This document shows, piece after piece, positions 1-7,913 of a stretch of 64,000 nucleotides of DNA. Origin of the DNA: Photobacterium indicum (GTDB lineage Bacteria > Pseudomonadota > Gammaproteobacteria > Enterobacterales > Vibrionaceae). The stretch covers positions 124,001 to 188,000 of the forward strand of contig NZ_PYOC01000009.1 of assembly GCF_003026215.1 (NCBI RefSeq), read 5' to 3'. Positions within the stretch are counted from its first letter, which is position 1. The number at the start of each line of letters is the position of its first letter. The position numbers and the translations under genes were made by a program. The notes beneath the pieces are model-generated. The model did no database searches and was not told the origin of the DNA. It saw nothing but the letters and a program-made list of their open reading frames with translations.

Positions 1-2188
1 CCCCATCTTTAATGCCACGTGCTTTCGCATCTTCAGGGCTAATGTAAACAGGCTCTCGATCTTGCACCGTATAGGTCGCTCGATATTCATCTGACTCACA
101 CATTTGTGAATGTAAACGCTGATCAGGGTGGCAAGATTGTAACCACAGTGGGAATTTATCTGAATGTGGCCCACCATGAGAACGTTCTGATTTTTCAAAC
201 CACATAGGGTGACCTTGGCAGTGCTCATAACCATAGCGATCAATCTTACGGCTGAAAATTTCAATAAAGCCAGAAGGCGTACCTAATGGATTTATTTCAG
301 GGTCTTCACGGAATCCGGCGTGTTGAATGAAGGGTTTTCCGGGGCCAAATTCAACAATGCCATCCGCCCAAAACTGATCAAACTCTGGCATAGGGAAATT
401 GGCTTGGTTCGCTTTTTTGCAGTCGGCGTACAACATACGCACCCACTCCATTTCATCCATACCACGAGTATATTGTTTCTGGCGACCAAATCGTCGCGTT
501 AGTTCAGTAAAGATATCAAAGTCAGTTTTCGACTGATAAAGCGGATCCACCAGCTTATGCATCGCCAAAATACCACTTGCCGAATACGCACCATATAAAT
601 CAATATCGTTACGTTCAAACTGAGTACAGGCAGGCAAAACGATGTCAGAGAATCGACATGTTGCTGTCCATGCAAACTCAATAGTCACGACCGTTTGTAA
701 CTTTTGAAATGCTTTCTTCATTCGATTGCGATCTTGGTGATGATGCCAAGGGTTACAGCCGCTCACCACCAGCATCTTAGTATCTGGCAGGATCACTTTA
801 CTGCCGTTGTATTTAATTTCTTTGCCCGGCTCTAAAATCGCATCAAGCCATCGTGCAACAGGAATGGTTTTACTGTACCCATTAAAATCATCGTTATCCC
901 ATTTAGGCTTTTGACCTTCATCCACATTACGCGGAAAGCCCCCGGGACCTGCACCGCCTGTAGGAGGAATTCCCACCCCACTATAATGGTGTGAATAAGA
1001 AACACCGCCACCCGGTAAACCAATTTGCCCCAACATTGCAGCAATAACGGCTCCCATCCAGTAAGGCTGCTCACCATGTTGCTGACGTTGAATCGACCAA
1101 CCGAACATTATCTGTGTACGATCTTTTACTATTAGGCGTGCCAGTTCGCGCGTCTGATCCGCCTTCACACCACAAATTTTTTCGGCCCACTCAGGTGTTT
1201 TTTCTACGTTATCTTTCGATTTACCCAGTACATACGGTAAGAAATCATCAAAGCCTAACGCATAAGTCTCTAAAAACTTTTTATCGTAAAGATCTTCTTT
1301 ATAAAGTGTATGGGCAAGGGCCAACATGAATGCCACGTCTGTTTGCGGGTTCACATAAAGCTGATCACAATTCAGGTAATTCTGCGTTTTTGATTTAACA
1401 GGATCGATAGAGATCACTTTGATCTCGCCTTTTGCCACTTTCTCTTTTAACTGCTCATAATACTCATACGAGCCATGTGTTTCAGCTTGCCAGCCTACCT
1501 GTGTATTTTTGAAGGGATCGTTACCCCATAACACAATCGTTTTACTGTTCGATAAGATTTCGGGCCATGATGTTGCTTGCGCGTAGACCTCTGTTGAACC
1601 TAACACGTAGGGTAAAATAGTTTGACCAGCGCCAGTTGAATAATCACCGACTTTCGTCATGAAATTACCGTGCATACCAACAGCACGTTGCATATGTGAT
1701 GTACAGCTGTGGAACTGCCCTGTTTGTCGCCAGCCTGTCATGCCGGCATGTAACGCCCAAGGGCCATAATCTTTCTGAACCCGTTCTAGTTCTTGATAGA
1801 ACAGATCTAATGCTTCATCCCATGTCACCCGAATAAAGCGATTATTACCCCGTGTTTCACCGCTGTATTTGTGCTTTTTCAACCAATCAAGCCGCACCAT
1901 CGGGTACCGAACACGAGAAGGGCTATAGATAATGCCTTTAATACCTTTCAACATATCAGTCGGATATTTATCTAATTCTAAGGCCTTAATCTCTTGCACT
2001 TTACCGTTATAAATACGGGCACGAAAAGCCCCCCAATGAGAACCCGATACCTTCCAGACCCCATCGGCAGTAGTGGCTGCACCTTCTGTCGCAGCATTAG
2101 CAGCTTGCACCAAAAGGCTTGGTCCAATCACAGACACTGCACTTGTCGTTGCTAGCCCTTTCAAAAATTTACGTCGACTCAGAGACAT
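1..2188 (-). CDS. torA: Trimethylamine-N-oxide reductase TorA (partial, C-terminus outside window)
   Basis: Periplasmic molybdopterin (bis-MGD) reductase that converts TMAO to trimethylamine as terminal step of anaerobic respiration. I translated the minus strand by hand: 729 codons stay open to the window edge, so roughly the last 100 residues are missing. A twin-arginine signal is at the N-terminus (SRRKFLKG, residues 4-11, cleavage near residue 32). The molybdenum-ligand serine lies in GDYSTGAG at about residue 184. Later blocks GHPMWFEKSERSHGGP and CESDEYR are typical of TorA. The ATG at 2188 follows a GAGGG ribosome site. It is the last visible gene of torECA, 71 bases after torC; a torD chaperone would be expected to the left. 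DMSO or biotin sulfoxide reductases are less likely given the TorA-specific blocks and the torC and torE partners. Confidence 0.95.
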   Translation of the reverse strand, partial: MSLSRRKFLKGLATTSAVSVIGPSLLVQAANAATEGAATTADGVWKVSGSHWGAFRARIYNGKVQEIKALELDKYPTDMLKGIKGIIYSPSRVRYPMVRLDWLKKHKYSGETRGNNRFIRVTWDEALDLFYQELERVQKDYGPWALHAGMTGWRQTGQFHSCTSHMQRAVGMHGNFMTKVGDYSTGAGQTILPYVLGSTEVYAQATSWPEILSNSKTIVLWGNDPFKNTQVGWQAETHGSYEYYEQLKEKVAKGEIKVISIDPVKSKTQNYLNCDQLYVNPQTDVAFMLALAHTLYKEDLYDKKFLETYALGFDDFLPYVLGKSKDNVEKTPEWAEKICGVKADQTRELARLIVKDRTQIMFGWSIQRQQHGEQPYWMGAVIAAMLGQIGLPGGGVSYSHHYSGVGIPPTGGAGPGGFPRNVDEGQKPKWDNDDFNGYSKTIPVARWLDAILEPGKEIKYNGSKVILPDTKMLVVSGCNPWHHHQDRNRMKKAFQKLQTVVTIEFAWTATCRFSDIVLPACTQFERNDIDLYGAYSASGILAMHKLVDPLYQSKTDFDIFTELTRRFGRQKQYTRGMDEMEWVRMLYADCKKANQANFPMPEFDQFWADGIVEFGPGKPFIQHAGFREDPEINPLGTPSGFIEIFSRKIDRYGYEHCQGHPMWFEKSERSHGGPHSDKFPLWLQSCHPDQRLHSQMCESDEYRATYTVQDREPVYISPEDAKARGIKDG

Positions 2189-2259
2189 AAAAAATCCCTC
2201 GCTCTATTACACCACCCTAGACAAACAACTGATTATCAACTTATCCAGAATGGTATTAT

Positions 2260-3444
2260 TTAGTGACCAGAATCAGAAAAATCTGATGAATGTTTTTGTA
2301 GGTATTTAAGCACTAACGCTTCACTATCACGATCGAGGTTAACGAACGCTAGCATGCCGTTAAACATACCTGGCCACGTATTGGCGTCGAAGTGGTTTTC
2401 TGCTGGCTGAGTATGACAAACACTACAGTTGGTTGTGTAAGCAGACTTAGTTTCACTCCAGATCATATCTACATTGTCTACTAACGATTCTTTTGGCATC
2501 CACAATTTCACTGTTACGCGCTGCCAAGGAAGACCGGTTAAATCATCTTCTTTTTCTTCAAATTTCTGTACTAACGTATTATTTTGCGCAGCATCTTTGC
2601 TTAAGGCAGCAGTCGGAATATTCATCCCAAAGTCTTCAGATATAACCCGTCCAAATCCTTTCGTTTTACGCCAGCCATTAATTTCAATTTGTATCGCATT
2701 GCCTTTTACTGCCACAACTTTTACTTCAGAAGCAGGATTCAGTTCTCCGCCACTTTGGGTTAATGCTTCATCTTCATACATAGGTAAGTAACGAACGCTG
2801 AAATAATTACTCCCTTCGGTGTAGCTGGTATTCTGAGATTGCGACACTAACTGCGATACCATGCCACCAGAAGTATCCATATTGTCGGGTAAGCTGTGAG
2901 CAATACCTTTATGACAATCCAAGCAACTTTGATCTTTCTCGGCCGCCTGTTTCATTTGCGATTGTGCCAAAGGAGACATTTCCTCCCACTTCATGCTTTC
3001 ATATTGGTGACAGTTTTTACATTCGAGTGAACCATTAGAAGCAAAGCGTTTCCATTCATGTTGTGCTAACTCCCCACGTTTTGCTAAGAATTTTTCGCGG
3101 GTATCAATCGTGCCAAAAATAGCGCCAAACACTTCCTTACTAGCCTGCATCTTCCTTGCTATTTTATCCGTCCAATTATGAGGGACATGACAATCGGGGC
3201 ATGTTGCTCTTACACCAGCATTATTCGACCAATGCACCGTTGTTTGTAATTCTTTGTACACGTTATCTTTCATCTCATGACAGCCAATACAAAACTTTTC
3301 TGTATTGGTAATTTCTAGTGCCGTATTAAAACCACCCCAGAAAATCACCCCAGCAACAAAGCCGCCTAACGTGAGTATACCTAAACTAATATGCACCGCA
3401 GGACGCCAAAAAGTGCCCCACAGCTTTTTAATAAAACTCATCAT
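2260..3444 (-). CDS. torC: Pentaheme c-type cytochrome TorC
   Basis: Membrane-anchored periplasmic cytochrome that carries electrons from the menaquinol pool to TorA. The 394-residue protein has one N-terminal membrane segment (about residues 16-38), four NapC/NirT-type heme motifs CIGCH (52-56), CPDCH (82-86), CKNCH (142-146) and CLDCH (174-178), and a C-terminal fifth heme motif CSVCH (340-344) that distinguishes TorC from NapC. Length matches the family (about 390). Two adjacent ATG codons start the frame; an AGGTTAAG site sits just upstream of the first. It lies between torE and torA in the same direction, so the three are almost certainly one operon. Confidence 0.95.
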   Translation of the reverse strand: MMSFIKKLWGTFWRPAVHISLGILTLGGFVAGVIFWGGFNTALEITNTEKFCIGCHEMKDNVYKELQTTVHWSNNAGVRATCPDCHVPHNWTDKIARKMQASKEVFGAIFGTIDTREKFLAKRGELAQHEWKRFASNGSLECKNCHQYESMKWEEMSPLAQSQMKQAAEKDQSCLDCHKGIAHSLPDNMDTSGGMVSQLVSQSQNTSYTEGSNYFSVRYLPMYEDEALTQSGGELNPASEVKVVAVKGNAIQIEINGWRKTKGFGRVISEDFGMNIPTAALSKDAAQNNTLVQKFEEKEDDLTGLPWQRVTVKLWMPKESLVDNVDMIWSETKSAYTTNCSVCHTQPAENHFDANTWPGMFNGMLAFVNLDRDSEALVLKYLQKHSSDFSDSGH

Positions 3445-3480
3445 AATCTTAACCTGTCTGTTTATTGACTGTGATTTGAA

Positions 3481-3654
3481 TTAGCCGTGGCCAGGAGGGC
3501 CGAGGAAGAAGATTTGTAGTGCCCAGACAATGAAGCCATAACCACCAACAAGCGCTACAGACAAAATGGGGAAGAGAAAAACAGTGATGAAAATAAATGA
3601 TCGCCACTCATATTTTGATTTATCATTATCGGCAACATTATCGACGCTACTCAT
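3481..3654 (-). CDS. torE: Small membrane protein TorE (NapE/TorE family)
   Basis: A 57-residue protein read by hand, beginning MSSVDNVADN and ending FLGPPGHG. It has a polar N-terminus, one hydrophobic segment (about residues 20-50) and the Gly-Pro-Pro-Gly-His tail seen in the NapE/TorE family. These small inner-membrane proteins are encoded at the head of tor and nap respiratory operons in Shewanella and Vibrionaceae; their exact job is not settled. It starts 36 bases upstream of torC and is the first gene of the operon. The call rests on size, topology, tail motif and position. Confidence 0.85.
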   Translation of the reverse strand: MSSVDNVADNDKSKYEWRSFIFITVFLFPILSVALVGGYGFIVWALQIFFLGPPGHG

Positions 3655-3990
3655 TGCTAATATCCTATTCTAAATATGCCACCCACCTCACCTTACGACT
3701 CATGAGGTAACCGTTAAAAAAGTATAGTTAACAATGTTACAAACACACATATTTTGAAGCACATCTGAGCTGCATTACAATTTTAAGCATTGTCGATTAT
3801 CGTGAAAACTAACAAAAAACAAACATCCTGAAGTTGCTTGTAAAATTCAAATCATTAATTGTTTATAAATCAACCTCTCGAAACATCAGTTCATTTACCG
3901 TTCAGAAATGCTGTGCTTTTATGGTGAAATTTTGTGCCTATTTGGCGCAAATACAACACAAAAAAATAATAATGATGAGCACTTCTATTT
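3655..3990. promoter_or_regulatory. Divergent intergenic region between torE and the M23 peptidase gene
   Basis: An AT-rich 336-base gap that must hold the tor operon promoter (leftward) and the promoter of the M23 gene (rightward). At 3887-3906 there are two tandem decamer-like half sites, each with GTTCA (3889-3893 and 3900-3904, 11 bases apart). They resemble the direct-repeat tor boxes bound by the TMAO response regulator TorR in E. coli, whose consensus contains GTTCATA. The resemblance is only partial and they lie about 235 bases from torE, so assignment to TorR is inference. No small gene is evident. Confidence 0.35.
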
Positions 3991-5295
3991 ATGTCGACGT
4001 TTAAAATGACAGTATTAAGTAAGTTTATTAACTATAAATTACTAAGCATTGCGGGATTATCTTTGGTCACTGTTGCGACAGTTTTATCTTTTCGTTCTAG
4101 TCCTATTCAAGACATCGAATTAGATATCGCATCATTCACATCAGTAAACACAGCCCCCGCTTCGGGCCCTCGCAACGACTCAATAAAAGACATTGTAAAC
4201 CCGCCTAGCTATGAATATCAGATTCAATCAGGTGATACGCTAAGTGAGATTTTTGCAAAACTCGGCATCCCCCTATCTGATATGCAACAGGTGATGGAAG
4301 CTGACTTGGACAATTTACGTATTGATACGTTACGACCAGGCCACCTTTTACGGTTCTGGTTAGATGACTCGAGGCAGCGCCTCGACAAATTAGAATTAGA
4401 ATTTAATGCAGCTCAGCGCGTTGACTATCAACGAGTGAATGAGGGTGGGTTTGAGTTTGTTGAAATTACGTTACCAGGTACATGGAAGTCATCTGTTGCT
4501 GCTGGTAGCATTTATGGCAGCTTCTCGGTATCGGCTCAAAAAGCAGGACTGGATTTCAGTGAAATTAACGAAATCATTAACTTGTTAAAAGATAAGGTTA
4601 ATTTTTCGCGGGATCTTAAGGCTGGCGATACCTTTGAAGTTGTCGTTGCTAATCAATACATCGAAGGCAAAGCCACCGGATTGCACGACATAAAGGCTAT
4701 TCGGCTTGAAAACCGAGGAAGAACAATATCAGCCTATTTACATGAAGACGGTAATTATTACGATGCAAACGGTGAAAGCCTGCAACGTGCTTTTTTACCT
4801 TACCCTTCAGCTAAGCGCTGGCGTATTAGCTCAAGCTTTAACGCGAATCGCCGCCACCCTGTTACTGGTCGCCGGGCACCACACAACGGTGTCGATTTTG
4901 CGGCACCAAGCGGAACTCCTGTATTAGCTACCGGTGATGGTGTCGTAGTAATGACCACCAACCACCCTTATGCTGGGCGTTATATTGTTATTCAACACGG
5001 GACAAATTACCGAACGCGATATTTGCATAACAGTAAAATCTTAGTGAAAAAAGGGCAAAAAGTATCTCGAGGACAACAAATTGCACTCTCGGGGCAAACT
5101 GGCCGAGTTACCGGTCCACATATTCATTATGAATTTTTGATTAGAAATAAACCCGTAAACCCAATGACGGCTAAGATTCCAATGGCGTCATCGGTTCCAA
5201 CCAAAGAAAAAGTCCAATTCGAACAGACGGTCGCAAAGTATAATAAATTAATGCGACTAGAAGACACAAACCCCATCGAAATTGCTAAGCAATAA
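3991..5295 (+). CDS. M23-family murein DD-endopeptidase with LysM domain (MepM/ShyA type)
   Basis: Envelope peptidoglycan hydrolase predicted to cut peptide cross-links so that new strands can be inserted during growth. The 434-residue protein has an N-terminal membrane anchor or signal (about 12-33), a LysM-like peptidoglycan-binding region starting YQIQSGDTLSEIF (about 76-120), a middle Csd3/OapA-like domain and a C-terminal M23 domain. Zinc ligands are visible as HNGVD (H298, D302) and HIH (H377, H379). Length equals E. coli MepM (440) and V. cholerae ShyA (about 430); orthology with one of them is not resolved because the znuABC/lpxM neighbourhood of mepM is absent. It stands alone and ends at a strong terminator. 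Confidence 0.88.
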   Translation: MSTFKMTVLSKFINYKLLSIAGLSLVTVATVLSFRSSPIQDIELDIASFTSVNTAPASGPRNDSIKDIVNPPSYEYQIQSGDTLSEIFAKLGIPLSDMQQVMEADLDNLRIDTLRPGHLLRFWLDDSRQRLDKLELEFNAAQRVDYQRVNEGGFEFVEITLPGTWKSSVAAGSIYGSFSVSAQKAGLDFSEINEIINLLKDKVNFSRDLKAGDTFEVVVANQYIEGKATGLHDIKAIRLENRGRTISAYLHEDGNYYDANGESLQRAFLPYPSAKRWRISSSFNANRRHPVTGRRAPHNGVDFAAPSGTPVLATGDGVVVMTTNHPYAGRYIVIQHGTNYRTRYLHNSKILVKKGQKVSRGQQIALSGQTGRVTGPHIHYEFLIRNKPVNPMTAKIPMASSVPTKEKVQFEQTVAKYNKLMRLEDTNPIEIAKQ

Positions 5296-5370
5296 CGATG
5301 AATTTATATCTTTTTAAAAGTCGCTAGTCATTTTTCATAGGCTTCTTGTCACGAGAATAAGCTGCGATCA

Positions 5371-5420
5371 AAAAGGGCTGACTTCCATAACTCGTTAGAG
5401 TATTAGAAGTCAGCCCTTTT
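5371..5420. terminator. Bidirectional intrinsic terminator
   Basis: Perfect 15-bp stem (5371-5385 with 5406-5420) starting AAAAGGGCTGACTTC, loop of 20 bases, with an A-run on one side and a T-run on the other. It lies between convergent genes (M23 peptidase and Sel1 protein) and can end both transcripts. Confidence 0.9.
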
Positions 5421-5454
5421 ATAAGGAATCTATTTATAGGCGATTAAATCATGA

Positions 5455-6273
5455 TTAAAGTGAAGCGCTATAAAGTGTTTGGCTTTGCTTATAAAGCTGT
5501 AAGCGCTGCTCGAATTTAGCAATACGCTGTGTATTTACTCGCTCAGCTTTATTACTCGGCACGGCTTTTTCTAACTTACCAATCGCTTCTTTTTGTGCGT
5601 TTACTGCCTTTGAAAATTCACCACATGCTGCATACGCGGCTGCAAGATTATCATAATCACCCGCATCACCCGTTCCAGAACGGCTTAATACTTGCTTCGC
5701 TAACTTAAGAGCACGTTCACCATCACGCATACGTTCGTCGGTGCAGGTTGCATATAACCATACTAAATTACGCTTAGATTCTAACGACCCACCATTTGAT
5801 GCATCATTGAACCATTTAATCGCATTAGCACAATCAACTGAGCCCGTAGCCCCTGACGCATAATATGAGCCTAGCTCAATCATTGCAGGTACAGAACCCT
5901 CTTTTGCAGCTTCTGTATACCAATATAAAGCTTGCGACGTATCTTTAGGTACAAGCTGACCTGCTTTAAATAAATCAGCAATCATAGTTTTAACTTCAGG
6001 CATATCAACAGCTGCTTTCTGTAACCAATACATACCTTTTAGTCGGTCAACCTTAAGACCATTAGTTCCTTCTAAATAAGCACGCCCGAGAAAAAGCTGC
6101 ATATTTGTATCACCCTGATCAGCTTCAAGCTCAACATACTTCAATGTAGAAAGTAGGTGATTAGCTGGAGACGTGGTAACTGACGCATTGGCAGTTGAAA
6201 TACCATATCCAGTGACAGCAAAGCCGAACATTGCACTGATAACAACTTTTTTTAGGGTCATAACTGCTGGCAT
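5455..6273 (-). CDS. Sel1-like repeat (TPR) secreted protein
   Basis: Predicted periplasmic or exported protein of 272 residues built from Sel1/TPR helical repeats, a fold used for protein-protein contacts. Repeat signatures include LFLGRAYLEGTNG, ALYWYTEAAKEGS and AIKWFNDASNGGS. I place the start at the ATG at 6273 (MPAVMTLKKVVIS), which has an AGAGA ribosome site about seven bases upstream and yields a signal peptide ending ANA-SV. The frame is open further upstream to 6360, but that extension would put residues with no ribosome site before the signal peptide. It is a single gene between two terminators. The specific partner or process is unknown. Confidence 0.8.
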   Translation of the reverse strand: MPAVMTLKKVVISAMFGFAVTGYGISTANASVTTSPANHLLSTLKYVELEADQGDTNMQLFLGRAYLEGTNGLKVDRLKGMYWLQKAAVDMPEVKTMIADLFKAGQLVPKDTSQALYWYTEAAKEGSVPAMIELGSYYASGATGSVDCANAIKWFNDASNGGSLESKRNLVWLYATCTDERMRDGERALKLAKQVLSRSGTGDAGDYDNLAAAYAACGEFSKAVNAQKEAIGKLEKAVPSNKAERVNTQRIAKFEQRLQLYKQSQTLYSASL

Positions 6274-6551
6274 AAAAATGTCTCTTTCAAATGACTGGGT
6301 GACGTTGAGAAGAGAAGTTATAGAACTGGCGGTTAAAAAACAACCACAAAAATACAGCATACGTGACCATTTACCACGACATTATCATTTAATTACAGCT
6401 TGGTCAGAAGGTTAAGTTAGCTAGCATTTTATTCTAGGATTTTAATAATGAGAGATCGATCGAATTAAAAAGGACCATAATGACCCAGCTTAACTGAATA
6501 ACCGCTGAATAAATCACCAACAAAAACCCGATATAGTATGACCAAAAGCTG

Positions 6552-6587
6552 AAAAGCCGAGAAACTTTTTAAGATTTCTCGGCTTTT
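6552..6587. terminator. Bidirectional intrinsic terminator
   Basis: Perfect 13-bp stem AAAAGCCGAGAAA (6552-6564) with its complement at 6575-6587, 10-base loop, flanked by A and T runs. It is the natural end of the lipoprotein gene that lies to its right and reads leftward. Confidence 0.85.
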
Positions 6588-6609
6588 ATCTCGTACAACA
6601 AATGCTCAG

Positions 6610-7638
6610 TTAGAAAGGCTTATAGTACTCTTGCCCACCACTAACAGATTGATCGTTATGCATAGAGTCTTCATCTAGATCGATATCCAAATCAATCTGA
6701 TTAGGTAAATCAGCTAAAGCATTACACGCTAACAGAACATCGTATGTTCCTTCTGGTACGTAGCCCATTGAATATTGGTTATCAATAACTTTTGCTGTAC
6801 TAACGGGTGGGTTATCAGACCCTAAATCACCATAACCTGAGTCGTCATTATCATAAAGATACACATACGCATTATCTGAAGAGTCACATGTTGCCGGATC
6901 AACATCACCATAAATAGTTGCGGCCATTAAATTATCAACTAACCGTAATCCTTTATTTTTCAAGTAATACGCATTTTCGAGCATCTGCAACATGCTTCTA
7001 AGATCAAATGTCATGGTATAAGTCGTTGGCACATCGATATTAATATCTAGCCCATCAAAAGACAGCTCATCCACCACTTCCATATATTGTTTATTTAAAG
7101 CATCACCAACATAAGAGTAATATTGTGGCTGACCAAGAGTGTCCCCTATTAGTGAATCATACGTACCCTGAATAACAGACAACGACATACCGGTATATTC
7201 TCCAGCTGCCACTAACTGATCAGAAATTAACTGAATGATATCCACACCAGTTAAGTCATGAAGATCGATCACAATAAATTTTGGGTAACCATCATTATCA
7301 ACCGGAATAGAGGAATCAGCAGGAATACATTGCTTATTACTGATTTCATCTGGGTTGTTCATACTTTTGGTTGTCCACTTTGTAATCGTGCCGGCTATAT
7401 CCGTCACACTTACAGCATCGATAGCAACACAAGCTTGCAATTCATCACCATCAGGTACTTCTGTTGGCGGTACGACGACATCAACAGAGATTGGCACATC
7501 TGCTTTCGCACCGTCACTGCTTGTTGCTGTTCCGCCACCAGAATCACTATCAGAAGCCGATGTTGTACTAGAATCACCGCCACCGCCGCACCCAACCACC
7601 ACAAACATGGTGAGCACCATTAAAATTATTTTTTTCAT
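6610..7638 (-). CDS. Unrecognised acidic lipoprotein
   Basis: I do not recognise this 342-residue protein. It has a clear lipoprotein signal with lipobox VVGC (C17), followed by GGGG and a Ser/Asp-rich linker, a pattern common in surface or outer-membrane lipoproteins of Vibrionaceae and Shewanella. The mature part is strongly acidic (many Asp) with no cysteine-rich or enzymatic motif that I can name. The absence of Asp at position +2 favours outer-membrane sorting by Lol. The ATG at 7638 is preceded by GGGGTGATGAC. It is monocistronic with its own terminator. Could be a DUF4382-like or solute-binding lipoprotein, but I cannot support that from sequence alone. Confidence 0.75.
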   Translation of the reverse strand: MKKIILMVLTMFVVVGCGGGGDSSTTSASDSDSGGGTATSSDGAKADVPISVDVVVPPTEVPDGDELQACVAIDAVSVTDIAGTITKWTTKSMNNPDEISNKQCIPADSSIPVDNDGYPKFIVIDLHDLTGVDIIQLISDQLVAAGEYTGMSLSVIQGTYDSLIGDTLGQPQYYSYVGDALNKQYMEVVDELSFDGLDINIDVPTTYTMTFDLRSMLQMLENAYYLKNKGLRLVDNLMAATIYGDVDPATCDSSDNAYVYLYDNDDSGYGDLGSDNPPVSTAKVIDNQYSMGYVPEGTYDVLLACNALADLPNQIDLDIDLDEDSMHNDQSVSGGQEYYKPF

Positions 7639-7873
7639 GTCATCACCCCTACGAGATTACAGAAATTGTTATGTTGGATGGCCGAATCCAACATTAATAC
7701 CCACCTAGCAAATCAGATTGGTAATGAAATTTTAGGAGTTATTTGAGGTGTGAAAAATTTATCGGAGCCGTTATTAAACATTGAGAAAATGATCTTACAA
7801 ACAAGACAATTCTAGGGGGAGAAAAAAGGAATTACGTGGCAGGGAGAAAGCCAAGAATATATTTGAAGTATAA

Positions 7874-7899
7874 AAAAGGCCAGATTTCTCTGGCCTTTT
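7874..7899. terminator. Intrinsic terminator after mukB
   Basis: Perfect 11-bp stem AAAAGGCCAGA (7874-7884) with 7889-7899, TTTC loop, A-run on the left that becomes a T-run on the minus strand. It ends the leftward cmoM-mukFEB transcript. Confidence 0.88.
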
Positions 7900-7913
7900 C
7901 AATACATAAGCTA

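Noticed and set aside
1..2188. Apparent lack of a long gene in the first 2.2 kb, with only short frames on both strands
   Set aside because: The minus strand is continuously open from 2188 to the window edge and encodes most of TorA; the gene simply has no stop inside the window.
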